From assembly GCF_937926365.1 (NCBI RefSeq), contig NZ_CALAOH010000117.1, positions 1-44,610 of the forward strand: a DNA stretch of 44,610 nucleotides. Reading direction: 5' to 3'. The position numbers and the translations under genes were made by a program. The notes under the pieces are model-generated. The model did no database searches. It was not told the origin of the DNA and saw nothing but the letters and a program-made list of their open reading frames with translations. Below, one piece after another: positions 1 to 7,940 of this stretch (within the stretch, counting starts at the first letter, position 1; every line of letters begins with the position of its first letter). This DNA comes from an uncultured Azohydromonas sp. Its GTDB lineage: Bacteria > Pseudomonadota > Gammaproteobacteria > Burkholderiales > Burkholderiaceae_C.

Positions 1-351
1 CCGCCCGCCCCCCCGGCCCCGCCGGTCGAGGCCCCGCCCGCGCCGCCGGCGCCGGTGCAGCGCACGGCCCCGGTGATCAACTTCTCCGGCTGTGCCAAGC
101 CCGAATACAACGCCGCGGCGCGCCGCGCCGAGGCGCAGGGCTCGACCCTGATCAGCTTCCTCATCGACACCGACGGCCACGTGCTGGAGAGCCGCATCGA
201 CCGCTCCGCCGGCCCCACGCGCGAGCACAAGATGCTCGACCGGCTGGCGGTGGAGGCGCTGTCGCAGTGCCGCTTCAAGCCCGGCACCGTCAACGGCCAG
301 CCCGAGCGCTCCTGGTCGCGCGTGGAGTACGTGTGGAAGCTGGTGGACTGA
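1..351 (+). CDS. tonB: Energy transducer TonB, C-terminal part (cut by window edge)
   Basis: The frame is open from base 1, so only the C-terminal 116 residues are visible. They begin with a proline/alanine-rich stretch, typical of the periplasm-spanning linker of TonB. A compact C-terminal domain of about 95 residues follows, with the TonB_C pattern: a cysteine-containing strand, a segment reading LISFLIDTDGHV, and an end rich in aromatic and basic residues (FKPGTVNGQ, then a W near the end). TonB couples the inner-membrane proton motive force, through ExbB/ExbD, to outer-membrane receptors for siderophores, haem or vitamin B12. The exbB gene follows after 62 bases, which supports the call. 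The N-terminal membrane anchor lies outside the window. Confidence 0.85.
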   Translation, partial: PPAPPAPPVEAPPAPPAPVQRTAPVINFSGCAKPEYNAAARRAEAQGSTLISFLIDTDGHVLESRIDRSAGPTREHKMLDRLAVEALSQCRFKPGTVNGQPERSWSRVEYVWKLVD

Positions 352-413
352 GCTTTCACCCGACGCGCCGCCGACCCGATTCCTACCTCTCCCCTTCGCA
401 TCCGTTCCCGAAC

Positions 414-1211
414 ATGCCTTCCAAGAACCGATCCTTCTGGCCCCGGCTGCTGAGCGCGGGACTGCTGGCCGTCTGCCTGCACGCCGGTGCGCAAACGGCG
501 TCGGCCCCGGCGGCCACCGCCGCGCCCGCACCGGGCGCCGTGCAGCAGGAGAGCGTGGAGAACCCCTATGGCTTCGAAGCCATGTGGCGCCAGGGCGACT
601 TGGTGGCGCGCGGCACGCTGCTGCTGATGCTCTTGATGTCCATGGGCAGCTGGTACGTCATCTTCACCAAGCTCGCCGAGCAGCACCGGCTGATGAAGAG
701 CGCCGAAGCCGCGGGGCGCAGCTTCTGGAACGCCGACAGCGTGCAGGCCGGCACGCAGACGCTGCAGGAAGGCAGCGCCTTCCGCTTCATCGCCGAGGCG
801 GGGCTCAAGGCCAGCGAGCACCACGAGGGCAAGCTCACCGAGCAGATCGACCGCCACACCTGGATCTCGATGTCGATCCAGCGCGCCATCGACAACGTCG
901 CCAGCCGGTTGCAGGACGGGCTGGCCTTCCTGGCCACGGTGGGTTCCACCGCGCCCTTCGTGGGCCTGTTCGGCACCGTCTGGGGCATCTACCACGCGCT
1001 CACCGCGATCGGCATCAGCGGCCAGGCCAGCATCGACAAGGTGGCCGGCCCGGTGGGCGAGGCGCTGATCATGACCGCCATCGGCCTCGCGGTCGCGGTG
1101 CCGGCGGTCATGGGCTACAACTGGCTGATCCGGCGCAACAAGGCGGCCATGGAGCGGGTGCGCGGCTTCGGCAGCGACCTGCACAGCGTGCTGCTGGCCG
1201 GCAAGCGCTGA
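414..1211 (+). CDS. exbB: ExbB/TolQ-family proton channel subunit
   Basis: This is a 265-residue inner-membrane protein of the MotA/TolQ/ExbB family. It starts with a cleavable-looking signal sequence (about residues 1-30, ending AGAQ) and an Ala/Pro-rich stretch. The first membrane helix is near residues 60-80, a long cytoplasmic segment follows, and two helices sit in the last third (around FLATVGSTAPFVGLFGTVWG, then ALIMTAIGLAVAVPAVMGYN). The small-residue, Thr-containing helices are those that form the proton path with ExbD. I chose the ATG at 414 because the signal peptide begins there; an upstream in-frame start would overlap tonB and add an unrelated leader. ExbB N-terminal extensions of this kind are common in Burkholderiales. 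It sits between tonB and exbD, presumably co-transcribed. Confidence 0.93.
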   Translation: MPSKNRSFWPRLLSAGLLAVCLHAGAQTASAPAATAAPAPGAVQQESVENPYGFEAMWRQGDLVARGTLLLMLLMSMGSWYVIFTKLAEQHRLMKSAEAAGRSFWNADSVQAGTQTLQEGSAFRFIAEAGLKASEHHEGKLTEQIDRHTWISMSIQRAIDNVASRLQDGLAFLATVGSTAPFVGLFGTVWGIYHALTAIGISGQASIDKVAGPVGEALIMTAIGLAVAVPAVMGYNWLIRRNKAAMERVRGFGSDLHSVLLAGKR

Positions 1212-1229
1212 CCGCTGCGGAGCGCGGCC

Positions 1230-1664
1230 ATGGCCATGGGCGTGGCGCCGCAGGACGGCGGCGACGAGGACGCGGTGATCGCCAGCATCAACACCACGCC
1301 GCTGGTGGACGTGATGCTGGTGCTCTTGATCATCTTTCTGATCACGGTGCCGGTGGTGACGGCCAGCATCAAGCTGGAGCTGCCCAAGGAGCGCAACCAG
1401 CCCACGCAGACCAAGCCCGAGAACGTCGTGCTGGCGGTGGACCGCGACGGTGCCCTGTACTGGGGCCTGGAGCCGCTGAGCGTCGCCGAACTGCAGGCGC
1501 GGCTGCGCGCCGTGGCGGCCAGGGACCCGCAGCCCGAGGTGCACATCCGCGGCGACATGGCCGCGCGCTACGAGGCCGTGGGCCGGCTGGTGGCGGTGTG
1601 CCAGAAGGTGGGCATTCGCAAGGTCGGTTTCATCACCGAGCCGACGCCCACGGGCGGGCGCTGA
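1230..1664 (+). CDS. exbD: ExbD/TolR-family biopolymer transport protein (first copy)
   Basis: This is a 144-residue single-pass membrane protein. A short cytoplasmic N-terminus leads to the ExbD signature INTTPLVDVMLVLLIIF. Its aspartate (D27 here) lies in the only membrane helix and is the proton-carrying residue of the family. The rest is a periplasmic domain of about 95 residues. A GGAG at 1219-1222 lies seven bases before the ATG. It follows exbB by 18 bases and is followed at 24 bases by a second exbD. The two copies share the N-terminal and helix motif but differ in the periplasmic part, so they are paralogues rather than a recent duplicate. Confidence 0.92.
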   Translation: MAMGVAPQDGGDEDAVIASINTTPLVDVMLVLLIIFLITVPVVTASIKLELPKERNQPTQTKPENVVLAVDRDGALYWGLEPLSVAELQARLRAVAARDPQPEVHIRGDMAARYEAVGRLVAVCQKVGIRKVGFITEPTPTGGR

Positions 1665-1688
1665 ACCCGGCCCCAGGAGGAGACGCCG

Positions 1689-2111
1689 ATGGCGATGCAG
1701 TTTCGCGACGACGGTGACAACGACGGCCTGATGGCCGAGATCAACACCACGCCGCTGATCGACGTGATGCTGGTCTTGCTGATCATGTTCATCGTCACGA
1801 TCCCGATCCAGACCCACGCGGTGAAGATGGAGCTGCCGGTGGCCGCGCCCTCGGCGCCGCCCACGCCGCCGACCATCGTGCGCATCGACGTGGACGCCGC
1901 CGGCAGCGTGAGCTGGAACGGCGAGACGCTGGACCACGCGGCGCTGGAGGCCCGGCTGGGCGCCGCTGCGGCGCAGACGCCGCAGCCCGAGCTGCACCTG
2001 CGCGCCGACCGCGCCGTGCCCTACGCGGCGGTGGCCGGCGTGCTGGCCGCGGCGCAGCGCCAGCGCGCCACACGCATCGCGCTGGTGGGCAATGAGCAGT
2101 TCCTGCCCTGA
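1689..2111 (+). CDS. exbD: ExbD/TolR-family biopolymer transport protein (second copy)
   Basis: This is a 140-residue ExbD paralogue. It has the same architecture as the gene before it: acidic N-terminus, INTTPLIDVMLVLLIMF helix with the conserved aspartate at D25, then a periplasmic domain with a Pro/Ala-rich hinge (PSAPPTPPT). A strong ribosome site, AGGAGG, lies at 1676-1681, about seven bases before the ATG. It closes a tonB-exbB-exbD-exbD set. Tandem exbD genes are known in other proteobacteria, where the second copy may be needed for particular receptors or may form mixed dimers. Which applies here cannot be told from sequence. Confidence 0.92.
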   Translation: MAMQFRDDGDNDGLMAEINTTPLIDVMLVLLIMFIVTIPIQTHAVKMELPVAAPSAPPTPPTIVRIDVDAAGSVSWNGETLDHAALEARLGAAAAQTPQPELHLRADRAVPYAAVAGVLAAAQRQRATRIALVGNEQFLP

Positions 2112-2155
2112 GCCGCCGCGCTTTCAACCCGAACACCCCGACGAGATTGACCCCT

Positions 2156-3118
2156 ATGTCTCTTCCCTCCTTCATCCAGCCCATCGGCGACGGCGTGTAC
2201 GCCATCGACACCGGCTTCCAGCGCGAGGGTTTCGATGCCGCCTGGCTGCTGGTGCAGGATGGCCGCGCCGCCTTCATCGACACCGGCACCAACTTCGCGG
2301 TGCCGCGGCTGCTGGGCGCGCTGGAGGCGCTGGGTTTGCAGCGCGAGGCGGTGGAGATGGTGATCCCGACACACGTGCACCTGGACCATGCCGGCGGCGT
2401 GGGGCAACTGATGCAGGAGCTGCCCGCGGCCACGCTATGGGCGCACCCGCGCGGCGCGCGCCACCTGATCGACCCGCGCGTGCTGTACCAGGGCGCGCTG
2501 GCCGTGTATGGGCAGGAGGAGATGGACCGCTCCTACGGCCGCCTGGTGCCCGTGGACGCCGCGCGCGTGAAGACCACCGAGGAAGGCATGGCGCTGAACC
2601 TGGCCGGCCGCACGCTGCGGGTGCTGGACACGCCGGGCCACGCCCGCCACCACCACTGCCTGTGGGACGAGGCCAGCCGCGGCGTGTTCACCGGCGACAC
2701 CTTCGGGCTGAGCTACCGGGAGTTCGACGTGGACGGGAAGGCCTGGATCTTTCCGACCTCCACGCCGGTGCAGTTCGAGCCGGGGCCGCTGTGCGAATCG
2801 GTGAACCGCATCGCGGCGCTGAAGCCCGAAAAGCTCTACCTCACCCACTTCGCCGCCGTGAGCGACGTGCCGCGGCTGCAATCGCTCTTCCTGGAACTGC
2901 TGGATGGGATGGTGGCGCTGGCGCACCAGGTGCCGGCGGGGGCCGGGCGGCATGAGGGGCTGAAGGCGCGCCTGTTCGACCTCTACCTCGGCAGCTTGCG
3001 GGCGCATGGGTGTGCGCTTTCGGACGCGCAAATCCATCAATTGCTGGAAATGGACCTGGAGTTGAATGCGCAGGGGATTGAGGTTTGGTTGGAGAAAGAG
3101 GCCAAGGGAGCAGGTTGA
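2156..3118 (+). CDS. MBL-fold metallo-hydrolase
   Basis: This is a 320-residue metallo-beta-lactamase superfamily protein. The metal-binding motif THVHLDHAGG lies at residues 72-81 (H73, H75, D77, H78). A second histidine cluster (PGHARHHH) and the aspartate in FTGDTFG follow, then a C-terminal YLTHFA histidine. This set is typical of two-metal hydrolases of the glyoxalase II/lactonase type. I took ATG 2156; a TTG nine bases upstream is in frame but less likely. It follows the exbD genes by 44 bases on the same strand and may be transcribed with them, but nothing in it suggests a role in iron transport. The substrate is unknown. No signal peptide is visible, so it should be cytoplasmic. Confidence 0.85.
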   Translation: MSLPSFIQPIGDGVYAIDTGFQREGFDAAWLLVQDGRAAFIDTGTNFAVPRLLGALEALGLQREAVEMVIPTHVHLDHAGGVGQLMQELPAATLWAHPRGARHLIDPRVLYQGALAVYGQEEMDRSYGRLVPVDAARVKTTEEGMALNLAGRTLRVLDTPGHARHHHCLWDEASRGVFTGDTFGLSYREFDVDGKAWIFPTSTPVQFEPGPLCESVNRIAALKPEKLYLTHFAAVSDVPRLQSLFLELLDGMVALAHQVPAGAGRHEGLKARLFDLYLGSLRAHGCALSDAQIHQLLEMDLELNAQGIEVWLEKEAKGAG

Positions 3119-3198
3119 TAGGCGACGCCCTGCATTTGCTTTCATGTATTTTCGGCCTTTCAGCCCCATTTCCCTGACCAATTGAAGCTTTCTCGTCA

Positions 3199-3218
3199 CA
3201 CCGGCGCAAGCCGGTGTC
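3199..3218. repeat. REP-like palindrome
   Basis: A perfect inverted repeat, ACACCGGC-GCAA-GCCGGTGT, lies 80 bases after the MBL hydrolase stop. It is preceded by TCGTC and followed by an A-rich run, with no T-tract on the + side. Short GC palindromes with a GCAA loop of this kind are common dispersed intergenic elements in proteobacteria. It may also end transcription of the genes to its left. Only one copy occurs in this window, so its repeat status is an inference from its form. Confidence 0.4.
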
Positions 3219-3310
3219 CAAAACCACCGGACTGCATTCTGACTTGGGTGGGCAACAGCTTTTGGTGACGTTACTGTTAGCCATCCTCAATTCTGGAGCT
3301 GGATTATTCC

Positions 3311-3808
3311 ATGCTGGATTCCCTTGTACGCATTCTCGCCACTTGCGGCACAGGGCACGCCGTGATGCCCCCGACCGAGTTCTATAACGAGGGTTGGATG
3401 CTGAGACTCGTACTCGACTATGTGAGCCGACAGGACAAACATACTTCTCCGCTGTCATTCGCACCCGGGGCTGGCTGGTATTCAGAGGCACTCCTGCCCT
3501 CCCGCTTCCTGCGCACTTCTCGCTTCGTAATCGCACCGGCCTCTCGTATCGACATGAAGCTGTTCGACAGCTCGGTAACCAGGGAGAGTATTGAAAACAA
3601 GGTGCGCCGTCGTGTTGCCGCCTACGAAGGCAGTCAGGACGCATTCCTAGAAGTCTTCCTGCCCCTTATTGCCCGCATCCGGCTCGCAGTGTTGTCATGG
3701 GAAAGCATCCTGGACAGCTTTCCGCTGGACGACGACACAAACGGACTTGGGCACTTCTACCAGCAGTGCCTACGATTCAATCTGCCTGACCAATTACCTA
3801 TCAAATAA
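3311..3808 (+). CDS. Hypothetical protein, possibly a truncated or internally deleted gene
   Basis: This open frame of 165 codons lies in a patch of lower GC than the flanking genes. The start is uncertain: ATG 3311, or ATG 3365 just before PPTEFYNEGWMLRLVLDY. The segment from there to about residue 67 (ending LLPSRFL) looks like the beginning of a longer conserved hypothetical family that I recall only loosely. The remainder (KVRRRVAAYEGSQ, then an acidic FPLDDDTNGLGHFYQQ) reads like a soluble, protein-like C-terminus. The protein is short, and the junction near residues 67-75 could mark an internal deletion. There is no clear ribosome site. It could be a gene remnant acquired by transfer. 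No function is proposed, and coding is less certain than for its neighbours. Confidence 0.4.
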   Translation: MLDSLVRILATCGTGHAVMPPTEFYNEGWMLRLVLDYVSRQDKHTSPLSFAPGAGWYSEALLPSRFLRTSRFVIAPASRIDMKLFDSSVTRESIENKVRRRVAAYEGSQDAFLEVFLPLIARIRLAVLSWESILDSFPLDDDTNGLGHFYQQCLRFNLPDQLPIK

Positions 3809-4182
3809 TCATTGTCGCCAGCAGTTGGCGCTTGACAGAGCTGCCGAATCCGAGCACTCGCCTACAACGCAGGAACGTGTAAGTCCTTGGAAACAGAATC
3901 CCGCCGACCCGGAATACACCCTCGCTCGGAATCCCATGAATTACGGATCTCTGAAATATAAGTTATCCGCATTCGCAGTACCGAAGTATTTGTTTTAAAC
4001 TTTCCTGGCGTTTTGGAAATGGTCGCAAGAGGCCTGAAACCATTGAAGGCCAAATCAGGCTCGTATGCCAGCTGGGGCCATTGCAACTGGGGGCGTCCCC
4101 AGCCCTTTTCACCAGCCTCTCCAAACCCCTTCCTGCCAGCGCCTAGACTGGCCTTTCCGATCCATCACGGGAGGCAATGGAC
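3809..4182. other. Gene-poor, lower-GC stretch
   Basis: I see no convincing gene here. Base 3961-4020 has 23 G/C in 60 and 3901-3960 has 31 in 60, against well over 65% in flanking genes. Short open frames exist on both strands, but none has a ribosome site or recognisable protein character. From about 4080 the composition returns to normal. The last bases hold the GGGAGG ribosome site (4169-4174) of the SDR gene that follows. Confidence 0.5.
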
Positions 4183-4980
4183 ATGGCAGACATCGGCTTC
4201 GGCCTGGATGAACGGGTGTTCGTGGTCACGGGCGCGGCGCAGGGCATTGGCGCGGCCTGCGCGCGGCGGCTGGCGGCGGACGGGGCGCGCGTGGCGCTGT
4301 GGGATCTCAACGACGCCGCCGGCGCCGCGCTGGCGGCCGAACTGGGCAGCGAGGACGGGCGCGCGCTCTACCAGCGCTGCGACGTCGCCAGCGCCGACGA
4401 GGTGCAGGCCGCCATGGCGGCGACGCTGACCTTCTTCGGGCGCGTGGACGGGCTGGTGAACAACGCCGGCATCTTCCGCGCCGCGGAGTTCCTGGACATC
4501 ACGGAGGCCGACTGGGACGCCGTCATCGGTGTCAACCTCAAGGGCGCGTTCCTGGTCGGCCAGGCCGTGGCGCGCGAGCTGGTACGCCAGGGCACGGGCG
4601 GCGCGATCGTCAACATGAGCTCGGTCAACGGGCGCACCGCCATCCCGACGATCGCCAGCTACAACGCCAGCAAGGGCGGCATCGACCAGCTCACGCGGGC
4701 GATGGCGCTGGGACTGGTGCGGCAGCGCATCCGCGTCAACGCGGTGGCGCCGGGCACCATCGCCACCGAGCTGGCGCGCCAGGCGGTGCTCACCAGCGAG
4801 GAGGCTAAGGCACGCATCCTCAGCCGCACGCCCATGGGCCGCCTGGGCGAGCCCGACGAGGTGGCGGACACGGTGGCGTATTTGCTGAGCGACGCGGCCA
4901 GCTACGTCACGGGCGAGATCGTCGTGGTGGACGGCGGGCGCATGGCGCTGAACTACACGATGCCGCCGATGCCCGCCTGA
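4183..4980 (+). CDS. SDR-family NAD(P)-dependent oxidoreductase
   Basis: This is a 265-residue classical short-chain dehydrogenase. The cofactor motif TGAAQGIG is at residues 16-23, NNAG at 93-96, the catalytic serine in NMSS near 146-147, and YNASK gives Y160 and K164. The C-terminal VTGEIVVVDGG is typical of the glucose 1-dehydrogenase/3-oxoacyl-ACP reductase-like branch. An aspartate/asparagine after the second strand (ALWDLN) suggests NAD preference. The ribosome site GGGAGG at 4169-4174 stands only two bases from ATG 4177 but eight from ATG 4183, so the second ATG is chosen. The substrate cannot be read from sequence. Glyoxalase I follows at 68 bases, but a joint role is not evident. Confidence 0.85.
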   Translation: MADIGFGLDERVFVVTGAAQGIGAACARRLAADGARVALWDLNDAAGAALAAELGSEDGRALYQRCDVASADEVQAAMAATLTFFGRVDGLVNNAGIFRAAEFLDITEADWDAVIGVNLKGAFLVGQAVARELVRQGTGGAIVNMSSVNGRTAIPTIASYNASKGGIDQLTRAMALGLVRQRIRVNAVAPGTIATELARQAVLTSEEAKARILSRTPMGRLGEPDEVADTVAYLLSDAASYVTGEIVVVDGGRMALNYTMPPMPA

Positions 4981-5048
4981 GGGCCGGGGACGGGAGCCGG
5001 CTGGCACACTCGCCGGCTTCCTTTGCAACACCAGAGCAGGACTCTCCG

Positions 5049-5450
5049 ATGCGACTCCTCCACACCATGCTGCGCGTGGGCAACCTGCAGCGCTCCATCG
5101 ACTTCTACACGCAGGTGCTGGGCATGGAGCTGCTGCGCACGACGAAGCGGCCCGAGCAGCAGTACGACCTGGCCTTCGTCGGCTATGCCGGCGGCAACCC
5201 GGGCCAGGCCGAGATCGAGCTGACCTACAACTACGGCGTGGACCAGTACGAGCTGGGCACGGCCTACGGCCACATCGCCATCGGCGTGGAAGACGTGGCC
5301 GCCACCTGCGCCGCGGTGCGCGAGAAGGCCGCGGCGCTGGGCGGCGCCATCACGCGCGAGCCCGGCCCGGTCAAGGGCGGCAGCACCGTCATCGCCTTCA
5401 TCACCGACCCGGACGGCTACAAGATCGAGTTGATCCAGCGCGGCACCTGA
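5049..5450 (+). CDS. gloA: Lactoylglutathione lyase (glyoxalase I)
   Basis: This 133-residue enzyme isomerises the methylglyoxal-glutathione hemithioacetal to S-lactoylglutathione in the cytosol. It has two beta-alpha-beta-beta-beta modules. The expected metal ligands are all present: H5 (RLLHTMLRV), E57 (EIELTYNYG), H75 (AYGHIAIGV) and E127 (YKIELIQ), matching the Ni-dependent Escherichia coli type. The length is that of the short bacterial class. It ends four bases before the convergent eda gene, so the two transcripts must overlap. Its position beside the Entner-Doudoroff genes fits methylglyoxal arising from triose phosphates, but that link is an inference. Confidence 0.95.
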   Translation: MRLLHTMLRVGNLQRSIDFYTQVLGMELLRTTKRPEQQYDLAFVGYAGGNPGQAEIELTYNYGVDQYELGTAYGHIAIGVEDVAATCAAVREKAAALGGAITREPGPVKGGSTVIAFITDPDGYKIELIQRGT

Positions 5451-5454
5451 AGGC

Positions 5455-6087
5455 TCACGCCCTCAACGCCTGCGCCTCCCGCGCCAGCTGCGTGATGCGC
5501 GCCCAGTCCCCCGCCGCCACCGCATCGGCCGGCGTGAGCCAGGAGCCGCCGCAGACCTTCACGTTGGGCAGCGCCAGGAAGTCCGGCGCGTTCTGCGGCG
5601 TCAGGCCGCCGGTGGGGCAGAAGGCCACGTCCGCGAAGGGACCGGCCAGCGCCTTGAGCATCGGAATGCCGCCCGCCGCCGCCGCCGGAAAGAACTTCAG
5701 GAAGTTGAAACCGTCGATGTTGGCGGCCATCACTTCCGAGGCGGTGGAGACGCCGGGCAGCAGCGGCAGGCCGATCTCCCGGCACTCCAGGCCGATCTCC
5801 GAGACATAGCCCGGCGTGACGGCGAACTGGCAGCCGGCGTCGCGCGCGGCGCGGGCGTCGGCCACCGAGCGCACGGTGCCCGCGCCCACGATGGCATCGG
5901 GCACCTCGCGCGCGATGGCCTCCATGCACTGCAGCGCCACCGGGGTGCGCAGCGTCACCTCCAGCACGCGCACGCCGCCTTCGACCAGCGCCTGCGCCAT
6001 CGGCACGGCGTCTTCCAGGCGCTGCAGAACGATCACGGGAATGACCGGCCCGAAACCGGCCAGTTCGATGGGGTTGGTTACAGCCAT
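5455..6087 (-). CDS. eda: KDPG/KHG aldolase (2-dehydro-3-deoxy-phosphogluconate aldolase)
   Basis: This 210-residue class I aldolase splits 2-keto-3-deoxy-6-phosphogluconate into pyruvate and glyceraldehyde 3-phosphate, the last step of the Entner-Doudoroff path. Visible marks are PVIVLQRLEDAVPMAQAL, the general-base region VLEVTLRTP, the GAGTV strand, the phosphate-binding GVSTASEV, and the Schiff-base lysine in FNFLKFFPA. CPTGGLTPQNAPDFL near the end is also family-typical. Its ATG at 6087 lies ten bases inside the end of edd, so the pair is translationally coupled and shares the edd promoter. Confidence 0.96.
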   Translation of the reverse strand: MAVTNPIELAGFGPVIPVIVLQRLEDAVPMAQALVEGGVRVLEVTLRTPVALQCMEAIAREVPDAIVGAGTVRSVADARAARDAGCQFAVTPGYVSEIGLECREIGLPLLPGVSTASEVMAANIDGFNFLKFFPAAAAGGIPMLKALAGPFADVAFCPTGGLTPQNAPDFLALPNVKVCGGSWLTPADAVAAGDWARITQLAREAQALRA

Positions 6088-7886
6088 GTGCAGGCGCCCT
6101 CCTCGGCGCTGTTGACGTTGCGGCGCATGCCGCCGAAGAGCTCGCGGCCCAGGCCGTGGGCGTTGTCCACGGCCTGCTCCGGAGAGATGGTTTCGGGCTG
6201 GCGCGCAGCCCAGGTGGTGTCGTCGATCAGCACTTGCAGCGTGCCGGCCTCGGCGTCCAGGCGGATCAGGTCGCCGTCGCGCACCCGCGCCAGCGGACCG
6301 CCGTCCAGCGCCTCGGGCGTGACGTGGATGGCCGCGGGCACTTTTCCGGACGCGCCACTCATGCGCCCATCGGTGACCAGCGCGACCTTGAAGCCTTTGC
6401 CTTGCAGCACCGCCAGCGGCGGCGTCAGCTTGTGCAGCTCGGGCATGCCGTTGGCGCGCGGGCCCTGGAAGCGCACCACGGCGATGAAATCGCGCTCCAG
6501 CTCGCCGGCCTTGAAGGCGTCCATCAGCGCCTCCTGCGAGTCGAACACCCGCGCCGGGGCCTCGACCACGTGGCGGTCCTGCGGCACCGCCGAGACCTTG
6601 ATCACCGAGCGGCCCAGGTTGCCCGTGAGCAGCTTCAGCCCGCCGGTGGCGGAGAACGGCGCGCCATGGGTGCGCACCACGGCCGGGTCGATGGGCGACG
6701 GCGGCAGCGCGCTCCAGGCCAGCCGGCCGCTCTCGCGCACCGGCACTTGCGTGTAGGCGCCGATGCCGCCCTCGGCCACGGTCAGCACGTCCGGGTGCAG
6801 GCAGCCCGCCTCCAGCAGCTCGCGCAGCACGAAGCCGGGGCCGCCGGCCTGCTGGAACTGGTTCACGTCGGCACTGCCGTTGGGATAGACCCGCGCCAGC
6901 AGCGGCACCACGGCGGAGAGCTCGGCGAAGTCGCTCCAGTCGATGCGGATGCCCGCCGCGCGCGCCACCGCCACCCAGTGGATGAGATGGTTCGTGGAGC
7001 CGCCCGTGGCCAGCAGCGCCACCATGGCGTTGACGATCACGCACTCGTCCACCTGCTCGCCGATGCGCTGCTGGCGCTGCACCAGCGACAGCGCGGTGCG
7101 CACCGCCTCGCGGCTGAGGTCCTCGCGCAGTCCGTCATGCGGGTGGATGAAGGCGGCGCCGGGCACGTGCAGGCCCATGGCCTCCATGAGCATCTGGTTG
7201 CTGTTGGCGGTGCCGTAGAAGGTGCAGGTGCCGGGGCCGTGGTAGGCGGCGCTCTCGGCCTGCAGCAGCGCCTCGCGCCCCACCTGCCCCTGCGCGTACT
7301 GCTCGCGCACGTGCGACTTCTCGGTGTTGGACAGGCCGCTGCTCATGGGCCCGGCGGGCACGAAGACGCAGGGCAAGTGGCCGAAGTGCAACGCGCCGAT
7401 CAGCAGGCCCGGGACGATCTTGTCGCAGATGCCCAGCAGCAGCGCCGCGTCGAAGACGTCGTGCGTCAGCGCGATGGCGGTGCCCATGGCGATGGTGTCG
7501 CGCGAGAACAGGCTCAGCTCCATGCCCGGCGTGCCCTGCGTGACGCCGTCGCACATCGCCGGCACCCCGCCGGCCACCTGCAGCGTGGCGCCGTTGCGGC
7601 GGGCCTCGTCACGCAGCAGCGCGGGGTAGCTCTCGTAAGGCTGGTGCGCCGAGAGCATGTCGTTGTAGGCCGTGACCACGCCGATGTGCGGCGCGCGCTC
7701 GGCCACGATGCGCAGCTTGTCGTTGCCCGGCAGCGCGGCGAAGGCATGCGCGACGTTGGCGCAGCCCAGGCGGTCGCTGCCGCGCTTGCGCTCGGCCAGG
7801 CGCCGCACGCGCGCCAGGTAGGCGCCGCGGCTGGCCGCACTGCGTTCGCGAATGCGGTCGGTGATGTCGAGGATGGCGGTCTTCAT
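6078..7886 (-). CDS. edd: 6-phosphogluconate dehydratase
   Basis: This 602-residue IlvD/Edd-family dehydratase converts 6-phosphogluconate to KDPG. It has the segments expected of an iron-sulfur dehydratase: AYNDMLSAHQPYESYP, GGVPAMCDGVTQGTPGMELS, ALLLGICDKIVPGLL with its cysteine, PAGPMSSGLSNTEKS, and the late VTDGRMSGASGKVPAAIH. The full family length is present. No clear Shine-Dalgarno site precedes the ATG at 7886, and the 5' leader is predicted to be only about 25 bases. The promoter carries a pair of palindromes (7903-7940), so transcription is very likely under repressor control. With the overlapping eda it forms a two-gene operon. Confidence 0.96.
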   Translation of the reverse strand: MKTAILDITDRIRERSAASRGAYLARVRRLAERKRGSDRLGCANVAHAFAALPGNDKLRIVAERAPHIGVVTAYNDMLSAHQPYESYPALLRDEARRNGATLQVAGGVPAMCDGVTQGTPGMELSLFSRDTIAMGTAIALTHDVFDAALLLGICDKIVPGLLIGALHFGHLPCVFVPAGPMSSGLSNTEKSHVREQYAQGQVGREALLQAESAAYHGPGTCTFYGTANSNQMLMEAMGLHVPGAAFIHPHDGLREDLSREAVRTALSLVQRQQRIGEQVDECVIVNAMVALLATGGSTNHLIHWVAVARAAGIRIDWSDFAELSAVVPLLARVYPNGSADVNQFQQAGGPGFVLRELLEAGCLHPDVLTVAEGGIGAYTQVPVRESGRLAWSALPPSPIDPAVVRTHGAPFSATGGLKLLTGNLGRSVIKVSAVPQDRHVVEAPARVFDSQEALMDAFKAGELERDFIAVVRFQGPRANGMPELHKLTPPLAVLQGKGFKVALVTDGRMSGASGKVPAAIHVTPEALDGGPLARVRDGDLIRLDAEAGTLQVLIDDTTWAARQPETISPEQAVDNAHGLGRELFGGMRRNVNSAEEGACTWL

Positions 7887-7902
7887 GGGCGTAGCAGCGT
7901 CA

Positions 7903-7940
7903 TGTAACTCAGTTACTCATTCTGAAGTAACTGAGTTACA
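7903..7940 (-). promoter_or_regulatory. Double palindromic operator on the edd-eda promoter
   Basis: Two 15-base arms, TGTAACTCAGTTACT (7903-7917) and AGTAACTGAGTTACA (7926-7940), are perfect reverse complements separated by eight bases. Each arm is itself a near-palindrome, GTAACT-N-AGTTAC, so these read as two copies of one operator with centres 23 bases apart. The distal copy fills the spacer of the predicted edd promoter and the proximal copy covers the predicted start site. The TGTAA...TTACA ends resemble the HexR operator known for edd/eda genes in other proteobacteria, but the centre differs. The regulator itself is not encoded nearby. Confidence 0.8.

Noticed and set aside
267..413. 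Upstream extension of exbB into the end of tonB
   Set aside because: The extra 49 residues overlap the TonB C-terminal domain in another frame, and a normal signal peptide begins at 414.
3669..3998. A + strand frame across the low-GC patch as a second gene
   Set aside because: It overlaps the better ORF in another frame, has no ribosome site, and its sequence lacks protein-like patterning.
6156..7907. A 583-codon open frame antisense to edd
   Set aside because: It is composed of His/Arg/Ala/Gln-rich low-complexity sequence mirroring the edd codons. edd itself has every family motif.
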